From assembly GCA_900767025.1 (NCBI GenBank), contig CAAFXS010000010.1, positions 1-60,313 on the forward strand: a DNA stretch of 60,313 nucleotides, given 5' to 3'. Below the pieces are notes generated by a model. That model worked only from the letters and a program-made list of their open reading frames with translations, did not search any database and had not been told where the DNA came from. A program made the position numbers and the translations under genes. Origin of the DNA: Clostridia bacterium. GTDB lineage: Bacteria; Bacillota; Clostridia; Oscillospirales; Acutalibacteraceae. Positions 51,878-60,182 of the stretch are shown one piece after another. Within the stretch, counting starts at the first letter, position 1; each line of letters opens with the position of its first letter.

Positions 51878-52527
51878 TTGACTCCAGGGAGGAAAAAATA
51901 AAAAATAATATCGGCCTTGTCCACTCAATCGCAGGTCGTTTTAAGGGCAGGGGAGTTGACTATGACGATTTGTTCCAAAACGGCTGCATAGGGCTGATAA
52001 AAGCCGTTGACAATTTTGACGAGTCTAAGGGTTTTGCCTTTTCTACCTATGCCGTGCCTGTGATAATGGGTGAAATAAAAAGAACCTTCCGTGACGGCGG
52101 AGCAATCAAGGTCAGCCGTTCACTTAAGGAAAAAGCCATAAAGGCACAGGCAATGCGTGAACGCTTTATCAATAAGGAGCTTAGGGAGCCTACCGTTTCC
52201 GAGTTTTCCCAAATGCTTGATTGTACTCCCGAGGAAACGGCGGAAATAATCAATGTTATTCTGCCGATGATTTCACTGAATTCATCAGGGGAGGAGGGCG
52301 AGGATACCATTGATATTCCTGTTGACGAAAGCGAACAGCTTTTTGACAGAATTTCCGTTAATCAGCTTGTTTCACGGCTAAGCAAAACCGAGCGTGATTT
52401 AATTGATATGCGTTTTTATAAAGGCTATACTCAGTCAAAAACCGCCGAAGCCCTGGGAGTTTCCCAGGTGCAGGTGTCAAGAAAAGAAAAAAATATCCTC
52501 CTTAAACTCAGAAAACTAATGGAATAA
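51871..52527 (+). CDS. sigF: RNA polymerase sigma-F factor
   Basis: 218 residues. Region 2 has DYDDLFQNGCIGLIKAV and FAFSTYAVPVIMGEIKR, region 3 has EPTVSEFSQMLDCTPEETAEI, and region 4 has YKGYTQSKTAEALGVSQVQVSR as the helix-turn-helix. It is the forespore-specific sigma activated after asymmetric division, third in the spoIIA operon, and confirms that the organism carries a sporulation programme. Confidence 0.95.
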   Translation: MVIDSREEKIKNNIGLVHSIAGRFKGRGVDYDDLFQNGCIGLIKAVDNFDESKGFAFSTYAVPVIMGEIKRTFRDGGAIKVSRSLKEKAIKAQAMRERFINKELREPTVSEFSQMLDCTPEETAEIINVILPMISLNSSGEEGEDTIDIPVDESEQLFDRISVNQLVSRLSKTERDLIDMRFYKGYTQSKTAEALGVSQVQVSRKEKNILLKLRKLME

Positions 52528-52575
52528 CCCCAAAGCTTATTAATAAAAAGTAAGCTTTGGGGTTTTAATTTTTCC
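52526..52575 (+). terminator. Terminator after sigF
   Basis: CCCCAAAGCTTA pairs with TAAGCTTTGGGG (12 bp) around an 11-base loop and is followed by TTTTAATTTTT. Confidence 0.9.
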
Positions 52576-52621
52576 CATTATGGTGTATAATGGAAACAAA
52601 TGTAAAGGAGGAGTATTTTTT

Positions 52622-54286
52622 ATGAAGGATTGGTACAAAGAGTTAGTTGTTTATCAGATTTGGCCCCGTTCCTTTTGCGACGGCAACGGTGACGGTATCG
52701 GTGATTTGCAGGGCGTTCTCAGCAAGCTGGATTACATAAAGGATCTTGGCTGTAACTGCATCTGGTTTTCACCGCTTTATCCGTCTCCTAATGCGGATTT
52801 CGGCTATGATATTGCCGATTACAAGAGTATTCATAAGGATTACGGCGACCTTGATTTGTTCAAAAAGGTTCTTGATGAGGCACACAAAAGAGGTATTAAG
52901 GTAATAATGGATTTGGTAGTTAATCATACCTCCGACGAGCATCAGTGGTTCATTGATTCCAAGGACCCGTCATCGCCTTATCATGATTATTATATCTGGC
53001 GCAAGGGCAAGGGCAAAAACGGAAACCGTCCGCCTAACAACTGGCTGTCCTGCTTTGAGGGCGGAGCCTGGGAGCGAGACGAAAATTCCAAGGAATATTA
53101 CCTCCATGTTTTTGCAAAAAAACAGCCTGACCTTAACCACGATAATCCAAAGGTAAGGGAAGAGGTTAAGGATATTATGAAGTTTTGGCTTGATATGGGT
53201 GTTGACGGCTTTAGGGAGGATGTTATCACATTTATTTCAAAAAAGCCGGGGCTTCCCAACGGCTTTCCTATTCCTGCCGCCTGCGGTATTGAAAATTATA
53301 TGGACGGTCCCAATATCCACAAATATCTCCGTGAATACCGCGATGTTACCGATAAATACGATTGCTTCACCGTTGGCGAGGCACCTATGATGACACCTGT
53401 TAAAGCGCTGAAATATATTGGCGAAAGCAATAAAGAGCTTGACCTTATGTTCCATTTTGAGCATATGGAGGCTGACTGCTTTATGGTTGATTATATTCAA
53501 ACAAAATTTAATCTCAAAAAAATGAAAAAAGCCTTTTCCTCCTGGCAGAAAAAAATTAACGGTAAAGCCTGGAACACCCTTTATCTTGAAAATCACGACC
53601 ACCCGAGGATTATTTCCCGCTACGGCAGTGAAAAATACTGGAAGCAGTCAGGCAAAATGCTGGCAAATATGTATATGCTTCAGCAGGGCACAGTCTTTGT
53701 TTATCAGGGTCAGGAGCTTGGTATGCTTAATACAAAGCTCGATAGCCTTGATGAATATGTTGATGTGTTTATGAAAAACAATTATTCCGTAGCCAAGGAT
53801 AAGGTACATATGAACGCCGACAAGTGCTGGGACTGGGCAGTGCGTTCAACCCGCGATAACGCCCGTACTCCTGTTCAGTGGAATGATAGCGAAAACGCAG
53901 GCTTTACCACAGGAACACCTTGGTTCCCGGTTAACACAAACTATAAGCAAATAAACGCCGAAAAGGAAATAAACGACCCTGATTCTATTCTTAATCACTA
54001 TAAGGCTCTTATCAAGTTTAAGAGAGAAAATGAGGTTGCAATTTACGGCGATTATAAAGAACACTACAAGAATTCCGATAAGCTTTATGTTTACGAAAGA
54101 AATTACAAGGGCAAACGTCTGCTTGTAATTAATTCCTTCAGTGATGAGTCCGTACCCTTTGAGGCCCCCAAGGGCTTTGATTTGGAAAAGGGAACTCCCG
54201 TTCTTTGCAATTATGCAAATCCCACCGTTCAGGGCAACGGCTTTAAGCTTCGTCCTTACGAAAGCAGAGTATATGTTTTTGAATAA
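52622..54286 (+). CDS. GH13 alpha-glucosidase (oligo-1,6-glucosidase / trehalose-6-phosphate hydrolase-like)
   Basis: 554 residues. N-terminal WYKELVVYQIWPRSFCDGNG, region I DLVVNHTSDEH, region II nucleophile GVDGFREDVI, region III acid TVGEAPMMTP and region IV ENHDHPRI are complete. No signal peptide is seen, so it is an intracellular exo-glucosidase. In region II the residue after the Asp-dependent motif (REDVI) fits alpha-1,6-glucosidases, but isomaltose, trehalose phosphate or sucrose specificity cannot be settled by eye. AAAGGAGGAG precedes the ATG; TATAAT at 52586-52591 may be its -10. Confidence 0.9.
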   Translation: MKDWYKELVVYQIWPRSFCDGNGDGIGDLQGVLSKLDYIKDLGCNCIWFSPLYPSPNADFGYDIADYKSIHKDYGDLDLFKKVLDEAHKRGIKVIMDLVVNHTSDEHQWFIDSKDPSSPYHDYYIWRKGKGKNGNRPPNNWLSCFEGGAWERDENSKEYYLHVFAKKQPDLNHDNPKVREEVKDIMKFWLDMGVDGFREDVITFISKKPGLPNGFPIPAACGIENYMDGPNIHKYLREYRDVTDKYDCFTVGEAPMMTPVKALKYIGESNKELDLMFHFEHMEADCFMVDYIQTKFNLKKMKKAFSSWQKKINGKAWNTLYLENHDHPRIISRYGSEKYWKQSGKMLANMYMLQQGTVFVYQGQELGMLNTKLDSLDEYVDVFMKNNYSVAKDKVHMNADKCWDWAVRSTRDNARTPVQWNDSENAGFTTGTPWFPVNTNYKQINAEKEINDPDSILNHYKALIKFKRENEVAIYGDYKEHYKNSDKLYVYERNYKGKRLLVINSFSDESVPFEAPKGFDLEKGTPVLCNYANPTVQGNGFKLRPYESRVYVFE

Positions 54287-54301
54287 AAAGGGGAGAGCGT
54301 A

Positions 54302-55168
54302 ATGTGGATTTTATCCGCTGTTCTGTCTGCCTTTTTTGCAGGCATAACATCAATTTTAGCAAAATGCGGAATTAAAAAAACAGACTCGGATTTGGCAACG
54401 GCAATACGCACCGGGGTAGTTCTTTTATTTTCATGGCTGATGGTTTTTGTCAAGGGCTCTTATAATGAAATAGGAAATATCAGCCTTAAATCCGCTGTGT
54501 TTCTGATTTTATCGGGTCTTGCCACAGGAGCGTCCTGGATATGCTATTTCAAGGCGCTTTCACTGGGCGATGTCAACAAGGTTGTGCCTGTTGATAAGTC
54601 CAGCACGGTTATGACCGTTTTGATGGCAATTATAATTTTCGGTGAAACAAATAATTTGGCGATAAGGCTTGCTCTTACCGCAGTGCTTGCTTTGGGCATT
54701 TTCCTTATGGTCGAAAAGAAAAAGTCCGACCCTGCAAAAAATGACCGCAGGTGGCTTGTTTATGCCATACTGTCAGCAGTGTTTGCGGCTATGACATCAA
54801 TTCTTGCAAAAGTCGGTATTGACGGCGTTGAGTCAAATTTGGCAACGGCAATACGTACCTGCGTTGTGCTTGTGCTTGCCTGGGCAATAGTTTTTGCCAA
54901 GGGAAAGCAGAAAGAGGTGAAAAGCCTTGATAAAAAAGAGCTTGTTTTTATATCCCTTTCGGGAATTGCCACCGGCGCCTCCTGGCTTTGCTATTACTAT
55001 GCAATTCAAAACGGCGTTGTCAGCGCAGTAGTTCCTATTGACAAATTAAGCATTGTTGTTTCGGTTGCTTTTTCATATTTTGTATTTAAAGAAAAATTAA
55101 CTAAAAAGTCTTTTGCAGGGCTGCTTTTGATGATAGCATCAACAATCGCAATGACATTGCTTGCTTAA
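54302..55168 (+). CDS. EamA-family (DMT) transporter
   Basis: 288 residues and ten membrane helices arranged as two homologous five-helix EamA halves; the repeats are plain in ATAIRTGVVLLFSWLMVFVKG and ATAIRTCVVLVLAWAIVFAKG, and in LATGASWICYFKAL and IATGASWLCYYYAI. It is likely a small-metabolite exporter of unknown substrate. The stop codon falls inside copy B of the 61-bp repeat. It follows the glucosidase by 15 bp and may be co-transcribed. Confidence 0.88.
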   Translation: MWILSAVLSAFFAGITSILAKCGIKKTDSDLATAIRTGVVLLFSWLMVFVKGSYNEIGNISLKSAVFLILSGLATGASWICYFKALSLGDVNKVVPVDKSSTVMTVLMAIIIFGETNNLAIRLALTAVLALGIFLMVEKKKSDPAKNDRRWLVYAILSAVFAAMTSILAKVGIDGVESNLATAIRTCVVLVLAWAIVFAKGKQKEVKSLDKKELVFISLSGIATGASWLCYYYAIQNGVVSAVVPIDKLSIVVSVAFSYFVFKEKLTKKSFAGLLLMIASTIAMTLLA

Positions 55169-55224
55169 GCGTAGCGGAAAATACGTTCATAAAAAACTTA
55201 TTCGGATTTATCTCTCTTGCTTAA
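55164..55224. repeat. 61-bp dispersed repeat, copy B
   Basis: It differs from copy A (31591-31651) at four positions by eye. It contains the EamA stop codon and lies between that gene and glmS. The internal hairpin is weaker here because one arm reads AATACG. Confidence 0.8.
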
Positions 55225-55287
55225 TTACGGTTAAATTATCCTTTCAAATCATATAATATATTTACAACAATGAAATGAGGGATAATT

Positions 55288-57096
55288 ATGTGCGGAATTA
55301 TCGGATATACCGGCTGTGACGAAGCAAGAGGTATTCTTATCAAGGGTCTTAAATCTTTGGAATACCGCGGCTATGACAGTGCCGGTATGGCAGTTTATCA
55401 TCCTGAATTCAGGGAATGTCTTGTAACAAAATGCAAGGGCAGAGTTGAAAATCTTGAAAACAGGTCAGGGGATGTTAAGGGCAAAACAGGTATCGGTCAC
55501 ACAAGGTGGGCAACTCACGGTGAGGTCAGCGACGCTAATTCTCATCCTCACAAATTCGGTGAGGTTACTGTTGTTCATAACGGAATTATTGAAAATTACG
55601 AGACTATAAAAAATACTTTAGGCGTTGCTAATAAGCTGAAATCACAGACTGACAGCGAAATCGCCGCAGCTTTAATTGACAGTTTCTTCAGCGGTAATCC
55701 TCGGAAGGCAATTATCAGTGCCGTAAAAAAGCTCAGGGGTACTTATGCATTGGCGGTTATATTTGACAGTATACCCGACACAATTTTTGCAGTGAGAAAT
55801 GTCAGCCCCATAGTATGCTGTAAAAATGAAAACGGCTCCTATATTGCATCTGATATTATGGCAATCGGCGAATACAGTGAAAGCTATTTTGTTCTGCCGG
55901 AGTTTTCCGTTGCAAAAATCACCGCTGATGGCTTTAGCATAACTGATTTCAGCGGTAATATAATTGAGCCTAATATTCTTCATCTTGATTGGGATATCAG
56001 GAATAACGGCAAGGGCGGTTATCCTTTTTATATGGAAAAGGAAATTATGGAACAGCCCGAGGTTATTGAAAAAACCGTTTTATCACGGCTTAACGGCTGT
56101 GTACCCGATTTTTCTGCCGAAAGCGTTGACGAAAGCATTTTTAAAGATTGCACAAATATAGCCGTAATTGCCTGCGGAACTGCAATGCATAGCGGACTTA
56201 TCGGCAAACAACTTATTGAGATAAAATGCGGTGTGCCCGTGTCCGTCTATATGGCAAGTGAGTTTATTTACTGTCAGCCTATTATTAATGAAGACACCCT
56301 TGTTATCTGCGTTTCTCAAAGCGGTGAAACCATTGACACCCTTGAGGCTCTTAAATATGCAAAAAGACAGGGCGCAAAAACCCTGTCAATAGTTAATGTT
56401 AAAGGCTCGTCAATAGCCCGTGAAAGCGATAATGTTATTTACACCGACGCAGGCCCTGAAATTGCCGTTGCCTCCACAAAGGCATATACAACTCAGGTTG
56501 CAGTATTCTATCTTATTATGGCTAAAATTGCATATCTTCGTGGTTGTATGAATGAAGAAGAAATTGAAAAATTTATTCTTGAGTTGAAAAAAATACCTTC
56601 TGCCGTGCAGAATGTTCTTGACAGAAGAAATGAAATTCACCGCCTTGCATCTCTGCTTCTTACGGCAGAGCACACCTTTATGATTGGCAGAGGTATTGAT
56701 TATCCTGCACTCCTGGAGGCGTCACTTAAGCTGAAGGAAATTTCCTATATTCACAGTGAGGCATTTGCCTCAGGTGAGTTGAAGCACGGTACTATTGCAC
56801 TTATAACCGATAACACTCCTGTTATCGCCCTGATGACCCAAAAGCATCTTGCCTCAAAACAGCTTTCAAACATCCGCGAGGTTCAGTCCAGAGGTGCGTC
56901 TGTAATCACCTTTGCATCAAAGTCCCTTGAATCACTTGTAAGCAATAATCTTTTTGTTCTGCCTGATTTGGAGGATGAATTTATGACCATTCCGTCAGTT
57001 GCTGCAATGCAGCTACTTGCCTACTATGTCTCCTCTGACAAAGGACTTGATGTAGATAAACCGCGAAATCTCGCCAAGGTCGTAACAGTTGAATAA
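55288..57096 (+). CDS. glmS: Glutamine--fructose-6-phosphate aminotransferase (isomerizing)
   Basis: 602 residues. It makes glucosamine 6-phosphate for cell-wall synthesis. The N-terminal glutaminase domain starts CGIIGYTG, with Cys at residue 2 as nucleophile, and has HTRWATHGEVSDANSHPH. The two SIS domains carry CGTAMHSGLIGK and QSGETIDTLEAL, and the C-terminus ends DKPRNLAKVVTVE. ATGAGGGATAATT precedes the ATG. No glmS ribozyme is seen in the 120-bp leader. The upstream TATAAT at 55252-55257 is a possible -10. Confidence 0.97.
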   Translation: MCGIIGYTGCDEARGILIKGLKSLEYRGYDSAGMAVYHPEFRECLVTKCKGRVENLENRSGDVKGKTGIGHTRWATHGEVSDANSHPHKFGEVTVVHNGIIENYETIKNTLGVANKLKSQTDSEIAAALIDSFFSGNPRKAIISAVKKLRGTYALAVIFDSIPDTIFAVRNVSPIVCCKNENGSYIASDIMAIGEYSESYFVLPEFSVAKITADGFSITDFSGNIIEPNILHLDWDIRNNGKGGYPFYMEKEIMEQPEVIEKTVLSRLNGCVPDFSAESVDESIFKDCTNIAVIACGTAMHSGLIGKQLIEIKCGVPVSVYMASEFIYCQPIINEDTLVICVSQSGETIDTLEALKYAKRQGAKTLSIVNVKGSSIARESDNVIYTDAGPEIAVASTKAYTTQVAVFYLIMAKIAYLRGCMNEEEIEKFILELKKIPSAVQNVLDRRNEIHRLASLLLTAEHTFMIGRGIDYPALLEASLKLKEISYIHSEAFASGELKHGTIALITDNTPVIALMTQKHLASKQLSNIREVQSRGASVITFASKSLESLVSNNLFVLPDLEDEFMTIPSVAAMQLLAYYVSSDKGLDVDKPRNLAKVVTVE

Positions 57097-57137
57097 ATTA
57101 AAGGGTTGTCAAGCATATTTTGGTGTTGTACTTTTTG

Positions 57138-57172
57138 TAGGGCAGGGGCTTGCTCCTGCCGTTATATAAATT
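57138..57172. repeat. Short palindromic repeat (GGCAGGGGC...GCTCCTGCC), copy 2
   Basis: Matches copy 1 at 43122-43157 with one base different (GTTATATAAATT against GTAATATAAATT). It lies between glmS and the accessory gene patch, followed by the tail CGCTTGCTTAA shared with the 61-bp repeat. Confidence 0.8.
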
Positions 57173-57205
57173 TTATGATCGAAACGCTTGCTTAAAGGTG
57201 AATAA

Positions 57206-57706
57206 ATGGTTAATAGAAAACGTTTTATGGGCAATATAAAAATTATAAAAGCATCACTATCTGATTTTTCAAGGTATTATTGTGATTCAAAATATATGAA
57301 AGAAGAATTTGAAAAATTAGTTGATAAAAAAATCTTAATACCTTTTTTAGTGCTTTCAGGAAACAGACTGATTGGTAAAGTGTACTTTGTAACTAAACTT
57401 AATGATTTGCAGGTCGCTGACGGAAATCAAATCGGCTATATGTGTAATCTGTTTGTAAAAAAATCATTTAGAAATAATGGCATTGGTACTATGTTAGTTG
57501 ATGCGGTAAAGGATTATGCAAAATCAATTGGGTTTACAAAATTAACTATTGGTGTTGAAGAAGACAATTCAAAAAATATGTATCTTTACAATAAACTTGG
57601 ATTTAGTAACAAAATAAAAGATTTAAACATAGACTTGCTGTTTAAAGACGCAAAGGGAAATGATATTAAAGTAAAAGATTATGCGATTTACAGTTGTGAT
57701 TTGTAA
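57206..57706 (+). CDS. GNAT-family N-acetyltransferase
   Basis: 166 residues. Acetyl-CoA-binding motif A is clear: YMCNLFVKKSFRNNGIGTML VDAVKDYAKSIG, with the RNNGIGT loop, followed by LYNKLGF. The substrate is unknown. AAAGGTGA precedes ATG 57206. The gene is more AT-rich than its neighbours, with many AAA/ATA codons, like the next two genes, which suggests acquisition. Confidence 0.85.
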   Translation: MVNRKRFMGNIKIIKASLSDFSRYYCDSKYMKEEFEKLVDKKILIPFLVLSGNRLIGKVYFVTKLNDLQVADGNQIGYMCNLFVKKSFRNNGIGTMLVDAVKDYAKSIGFTKLTIGVEEDNSKNMYLYNKLGFSNKIKDLNIDLLFKDAKGNDIKVKDYAIYSCDL

Positions 57707-57731
57707 TAATAAAGGATATTAGGTGATATAA

Positions 57732-58400
57732 ATGATTAACATTTTACTTGAAGGATATGAAATAAATTCCAATTGGCTTTATGATGACTTAAAAAAATAC
57801 ATATTGCCCGACTATTCAGTTGCAGTAATGGCTTTTTCTTTTCGTGACAGTGAGGTTAAAAATTCAACAGATTGGAATTTACTGTACAGCAAAGAAAACG
57901 GTATTTATTACAATGGCATTGTCAGTGGCTTTACTGCCTACGGAATATCGGAAAATAATATTACATTTGTAAACTATTTTGAGGATACAAAGGAGTCTGC
58001 TAAACAAAAAATAGAAAATGCGGATATTATTTATTTCACCGGCGGTCGTCCTGACAGAATGATGGACAGAATCAAAGAGTTTAACTTGGTGGATATGTTA
58101 AGAAAACATAACGGAATTGTTATGGGTTATAGTGCAGGTGCAGTTATTCAGCTTTCCGAATATCATATATCACCTGATAAAGATTATAAAGAATTTCAAT
58201 ATTATGACGGCTTGGGATATTTGGACGATTTCTATTTGGAGGTTCATTACGAGAATAGAAAAGTGCAAAACGACGCCATTCAGCGTGTATTAGCTGAAAG
58301 AGGCAAAACAGTTTATGCAACCGCTTTCATGGCAGGTGCTATTGTCGTAGATAACGGTAATATTAAACTGCTTGGAAATGTTAAGACTTTTAGCAAATAG
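57732..58400 (+). CDS. Peptidase S51-like (dipeptidase E / class I glutamine amidotransferase-like) protein
   Basis: 222 residues. The family elements are IIYFTGGRPDRMMDRI, the nucleophile elbow VMGYSAGAVIQ with a Ser, and a later LEVHYENR His region. Relatives include aspartyl dipeptidase and cyanophycinase-type peptidases; the substrate here is unknown. TTAGGTGATATAA precedes the ATG. It sits in the AT-rich patch with the GNAT and P-loop genes. Confidence 0.8.
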   Translation: MINILLEGYEINSNWLYDDLKKYILPDYSVAVMAFSFRDSEVKNSTDWNLLYSKENGIYYNGIVSGFTAYGISENNITFVNYFEDTKESAKQKIENADIIYFTGGRPDRMMDRIKEFNLVDMLRKHNGIVMGYSAGAVIQLSEYHISPDKDYKEFQYYDGLGYLDDFYLEVHYENRKVQNDAIQRVLAERGKTVYATAFMAGAIVVDNGNIKLLGNVKTFSK

Positions 58401-58411
58401 CGGGGTGTATT

Positions 58412-58897
58412 ATGTCTAGGATAATTGCAATATGCGGTAAAATTTGTAGTGGTAAATCATATTATGCAAAGCAAATTAAAGAAAAAGAAAATGCTGTTAT
58501 ACTTTCAACTGATGAAGCCACTTATGATTTGATTGATAATGAGCAAGGCGAGTTTTACAATGCTTTTGCCGAAAGAGTAAATAAATATCTTATGAAGAAG
58601 GCTATTGAAATTGTAGAAGTAGGCTGCAACGTTATTTTGGATTGGGGCTTTTGGACAAAAGCAGAAAGACAGGAAACAACCAAATATTTCAATCAATTCG
58701 GCATTGATGTTGAATGGCATTATATTGATATAGAGCAATCACGCTGGCAACAGTTGATTGAAGAACGAAATACTAAAATTCAAAACGGTAACGGTGGCTC
58801 CGACTTTTATGTTGATGGCGGTCTTATGGAAAAACTGTTATCAAAATTTGAAGAACCAACAAAAGACGAAATTGATGTTTGGATTGAGAATAAGTGA
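58412..58897 (+). CDS. P-loop kinase-like ATP-binding protein (AAA_33 type)
   Basis: 161 residues. Walker A is GKICSGKSYYAK near residue 8; LDWGFWTKAERQE is the usual downstream catalytic segment, and a lid with RWQQLIEERN follows. This group includes small-molecule and antibiotic or nucleoside kinases; the substrate is not evident. GGGGTG precedes ATG, 11 bases after the S51-like gene. Confidence 0.8.
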   Translation: MSRIIAICGKICSGKSYYAKQIKEKENAVILSTDEATYDLIDNEQGEFYNAFAERVNKYLMKKAIEIVEVGCNVILDWGFWTKAERQETTKYFNQFGIDVEWHYIDIEQSRWQQLIEERNTKIQNGNGGSDFYVDGGLMEKLLSKFEEPTKDEIDVWIENK

Positions 58898-58908
58898 TGG
58901 GCAGAACT

Positions 58909-58992
58909 ATGATTTTATATCACGGAAGCAATGCAGAAAATATAAAAATGCTTGAGCCAAAACAAGCCGACCACGACAGACCTTGTAAATGA
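58909..58992 (+). pseudogene. Truncated remnant of a YHGS-type toxin-like/ADP-ribosyltransferase-related ORF
   Basis: A 27-codon ORF starting MILYHGSNAENIKMLEPKQA and then stopping at TGA. The LYHGSN start is the usual N-terminus of a larger group of small enzymes (DUF3990-like, ADP-ribosyltransferase-related). The body is missing, so the gene appears to be cut short just before the bidirectional terminator at 59009. Assignment rests on the N-terminal motif only. Confidence 0.5.
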
Positions 58993-59008
58993 GTAAATCG
59001 TAATAAAA

Positions 59009-59057
59009 AATAATAAGACTCACCGAAAGCTTTGATTTTTCGGTGAGTCTTATTATT
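59009..59057. terminator. Bidirectional terminator between the accessory patch and metA
   Basis: A perfect 20-bp stem (AATAATAAGACTCACCGAAA with its complement at 59038-59057) and a nine-base loop. It serves the convergent plus-strand patch and the minus-strand metA. Confidence 0.92.
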
Positions 59058-59067
59058 TTGGTAATCT

Positions 59068-59982
59068 CTATAACTGACTTAAATCGTAGGGCGTTTTCTG
59101 ATATACAAAATAGTTCAGCCAGTTTGAAAAAATCAAACTTGCACTGCTTTTCCAGTTCATAATGGGAACAAGGTTCTCGTCATTATTCGGAAAATAGTTG
59201 TAAGGCATTTCAATATCAAGACCCTTTGCCTTATCCCTGAAATATTCTCTTGCAAGTGTGTCCCTGTCATATTCACTGTGACCTGTTACAAAAAACTGCC
59301 TGCAATCCATGTCTGAAACTATATGCACACCTGCTATCTCACTGTAAGATATAATCTGCAACTGCTTAACCTGGGCGATGTCCTGCCTGTCAACAGTTGT
59401 GTGCCTTGAATGAGGAACAAAGTATTCGTCGTCAAGCCCTCTCATCAGCGGATGCGTAACATCAAGGGAACGGTGGGGGAATACACCGAACATCTTTTTA
59501 TCAAGCTTTTTCTTCTTTATACCGTAATGGTAATAAAGCCCTGCCTGAGCGCCCCAGCAAATATGAAATGTGCTGTAAACATTTGTTTTGCTCCATTCCA
59601 TAATTGTGCAAAGCTCGTCCCAGTAATCAACCTCTTCATATTCAAGATGTTCAACAGGCGCACCTGTTATAATCATACCGTCATATCTGTTACCTTTGAT
59701 ATCATCAAAGTAGTTATAGAATTTTTGCATATGAATCCTTGAAACATTTTTAGACTTGTGGCTTTTAACCTGAAGAAAATCAATATCCACCTGAAGCGGT
59801 GTGTTACTCAGCAGTCTTAAAAGCTGGGTCTCGGTCTCAAGCTTTGTGGGCATAAGATTAAGTATAATAAGCTTTAAGGGTCTGATATCCTGCATATCGG
59901 CTCTTTTATTGCTCATTACAAATATATTTTCCATTTCAAGATTTTGCTTTGCCGGCAGCTCGTTGTCAATTCTAATCGGCAC
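59068..59982 (-). CDS. metA: Homoserine O-acyltransferase (MetA/HTS family)
   Basis: 304 residues from a GTG start. It activates homoserine for methionine synthesis. Active-site Cys is in FHICWGAQAGLYYHYGI, with the catalytic His/Glu region FVTGHSEYDRDTLAREYF; the N-terminus PIRIDNELPA is typical. AAAGGAG is eight bases before GTG 59982; the longer frame from a TTG at 60000 overlaps that site. Succinyl- versus acetyl-CoA use cannot be decided by eye; clostridial members generally acetylate. No SAM riboswitch is seen upstream. Confidence 0.95.
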   Translation of the reverse strand: MPIRIDNELPAKQNLEMENIFVMSNKRADMQDIRPLKLIILNLMPTKLETETQLLRLLSNTPLQVDIDFLQVKSHKSKNVSRIHMQKFYNYFDDIKGNRYDGMIITGAPVEHLEYEEVDYWDELCTIMEWSKTNVYSTFHICWGAQAGLYYHYGIKKKKLDKKMFGVFPHRSLDVTHPLMRGLDDEYFVPHSRHTTVDRQDIAQVKQLQIISYSEIAGVHIVSDMDCRQFFVTGHSEYDRDTLAREYFRDKAKGLDIEMPYNYFPNNDENLVPIMNWKSSASLIFSNWLNYFVYQKTPYDLSQL

Positions 59983-60008
59983 AATATCAGCTCCTTTCAA
60001 TATAATGT

Positions 60009-60036
60009 ATTATATATCATATTTATATTTCTGCAA
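60009..60036 (-). promoter_or_regulatory. Candidate promoter of metA
   Basis: On the minus strand, TTGCAG and TATAAT are separated by 16 bp, about 27 bp before the GTG. The 110 bp between it and the rRNA-type promoter is AT-rich and shows nothing else. Confidence 0.5.
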
Positions 60037-60146
60037 TACCTTTGGCGGTTATATGATTATAACAAATAAAATTTACAAATGCAACCTGAATATTTTGTAT
60101 ATTTTGCTAAAGTCGAACTTTTTTTGAAAAAACTTAAAGAAAAGTG

Positions 60147-60175
60147 TTGACAAGGGGGCGAATATGTGGTAATAT
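60147..60175 (+). promoter_or_regulatory. Consensus rRNA-type promoter
   Basis: TTGACA and TAATAT (one base from TATAAT) with an exact 17-bp spacer. Nothing but a leader follows up to the edge of the window. Confidence 0.88.
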
Positions 60176-60182
60176 TGCAAAG

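Noticed and set aside
55169..55287. glmS ribozyme upstream of glmS
   Set aside because: The leader is only about 120 bp, much of it the 61-bp repeat, and the conserved ribozyme core is not present.
60001..60146. SAM riboswitch upstream of metA
   Set aside because: The metA leader between its likely promoter and GTG is under 30 bases, too short for a SAM riboswitch.
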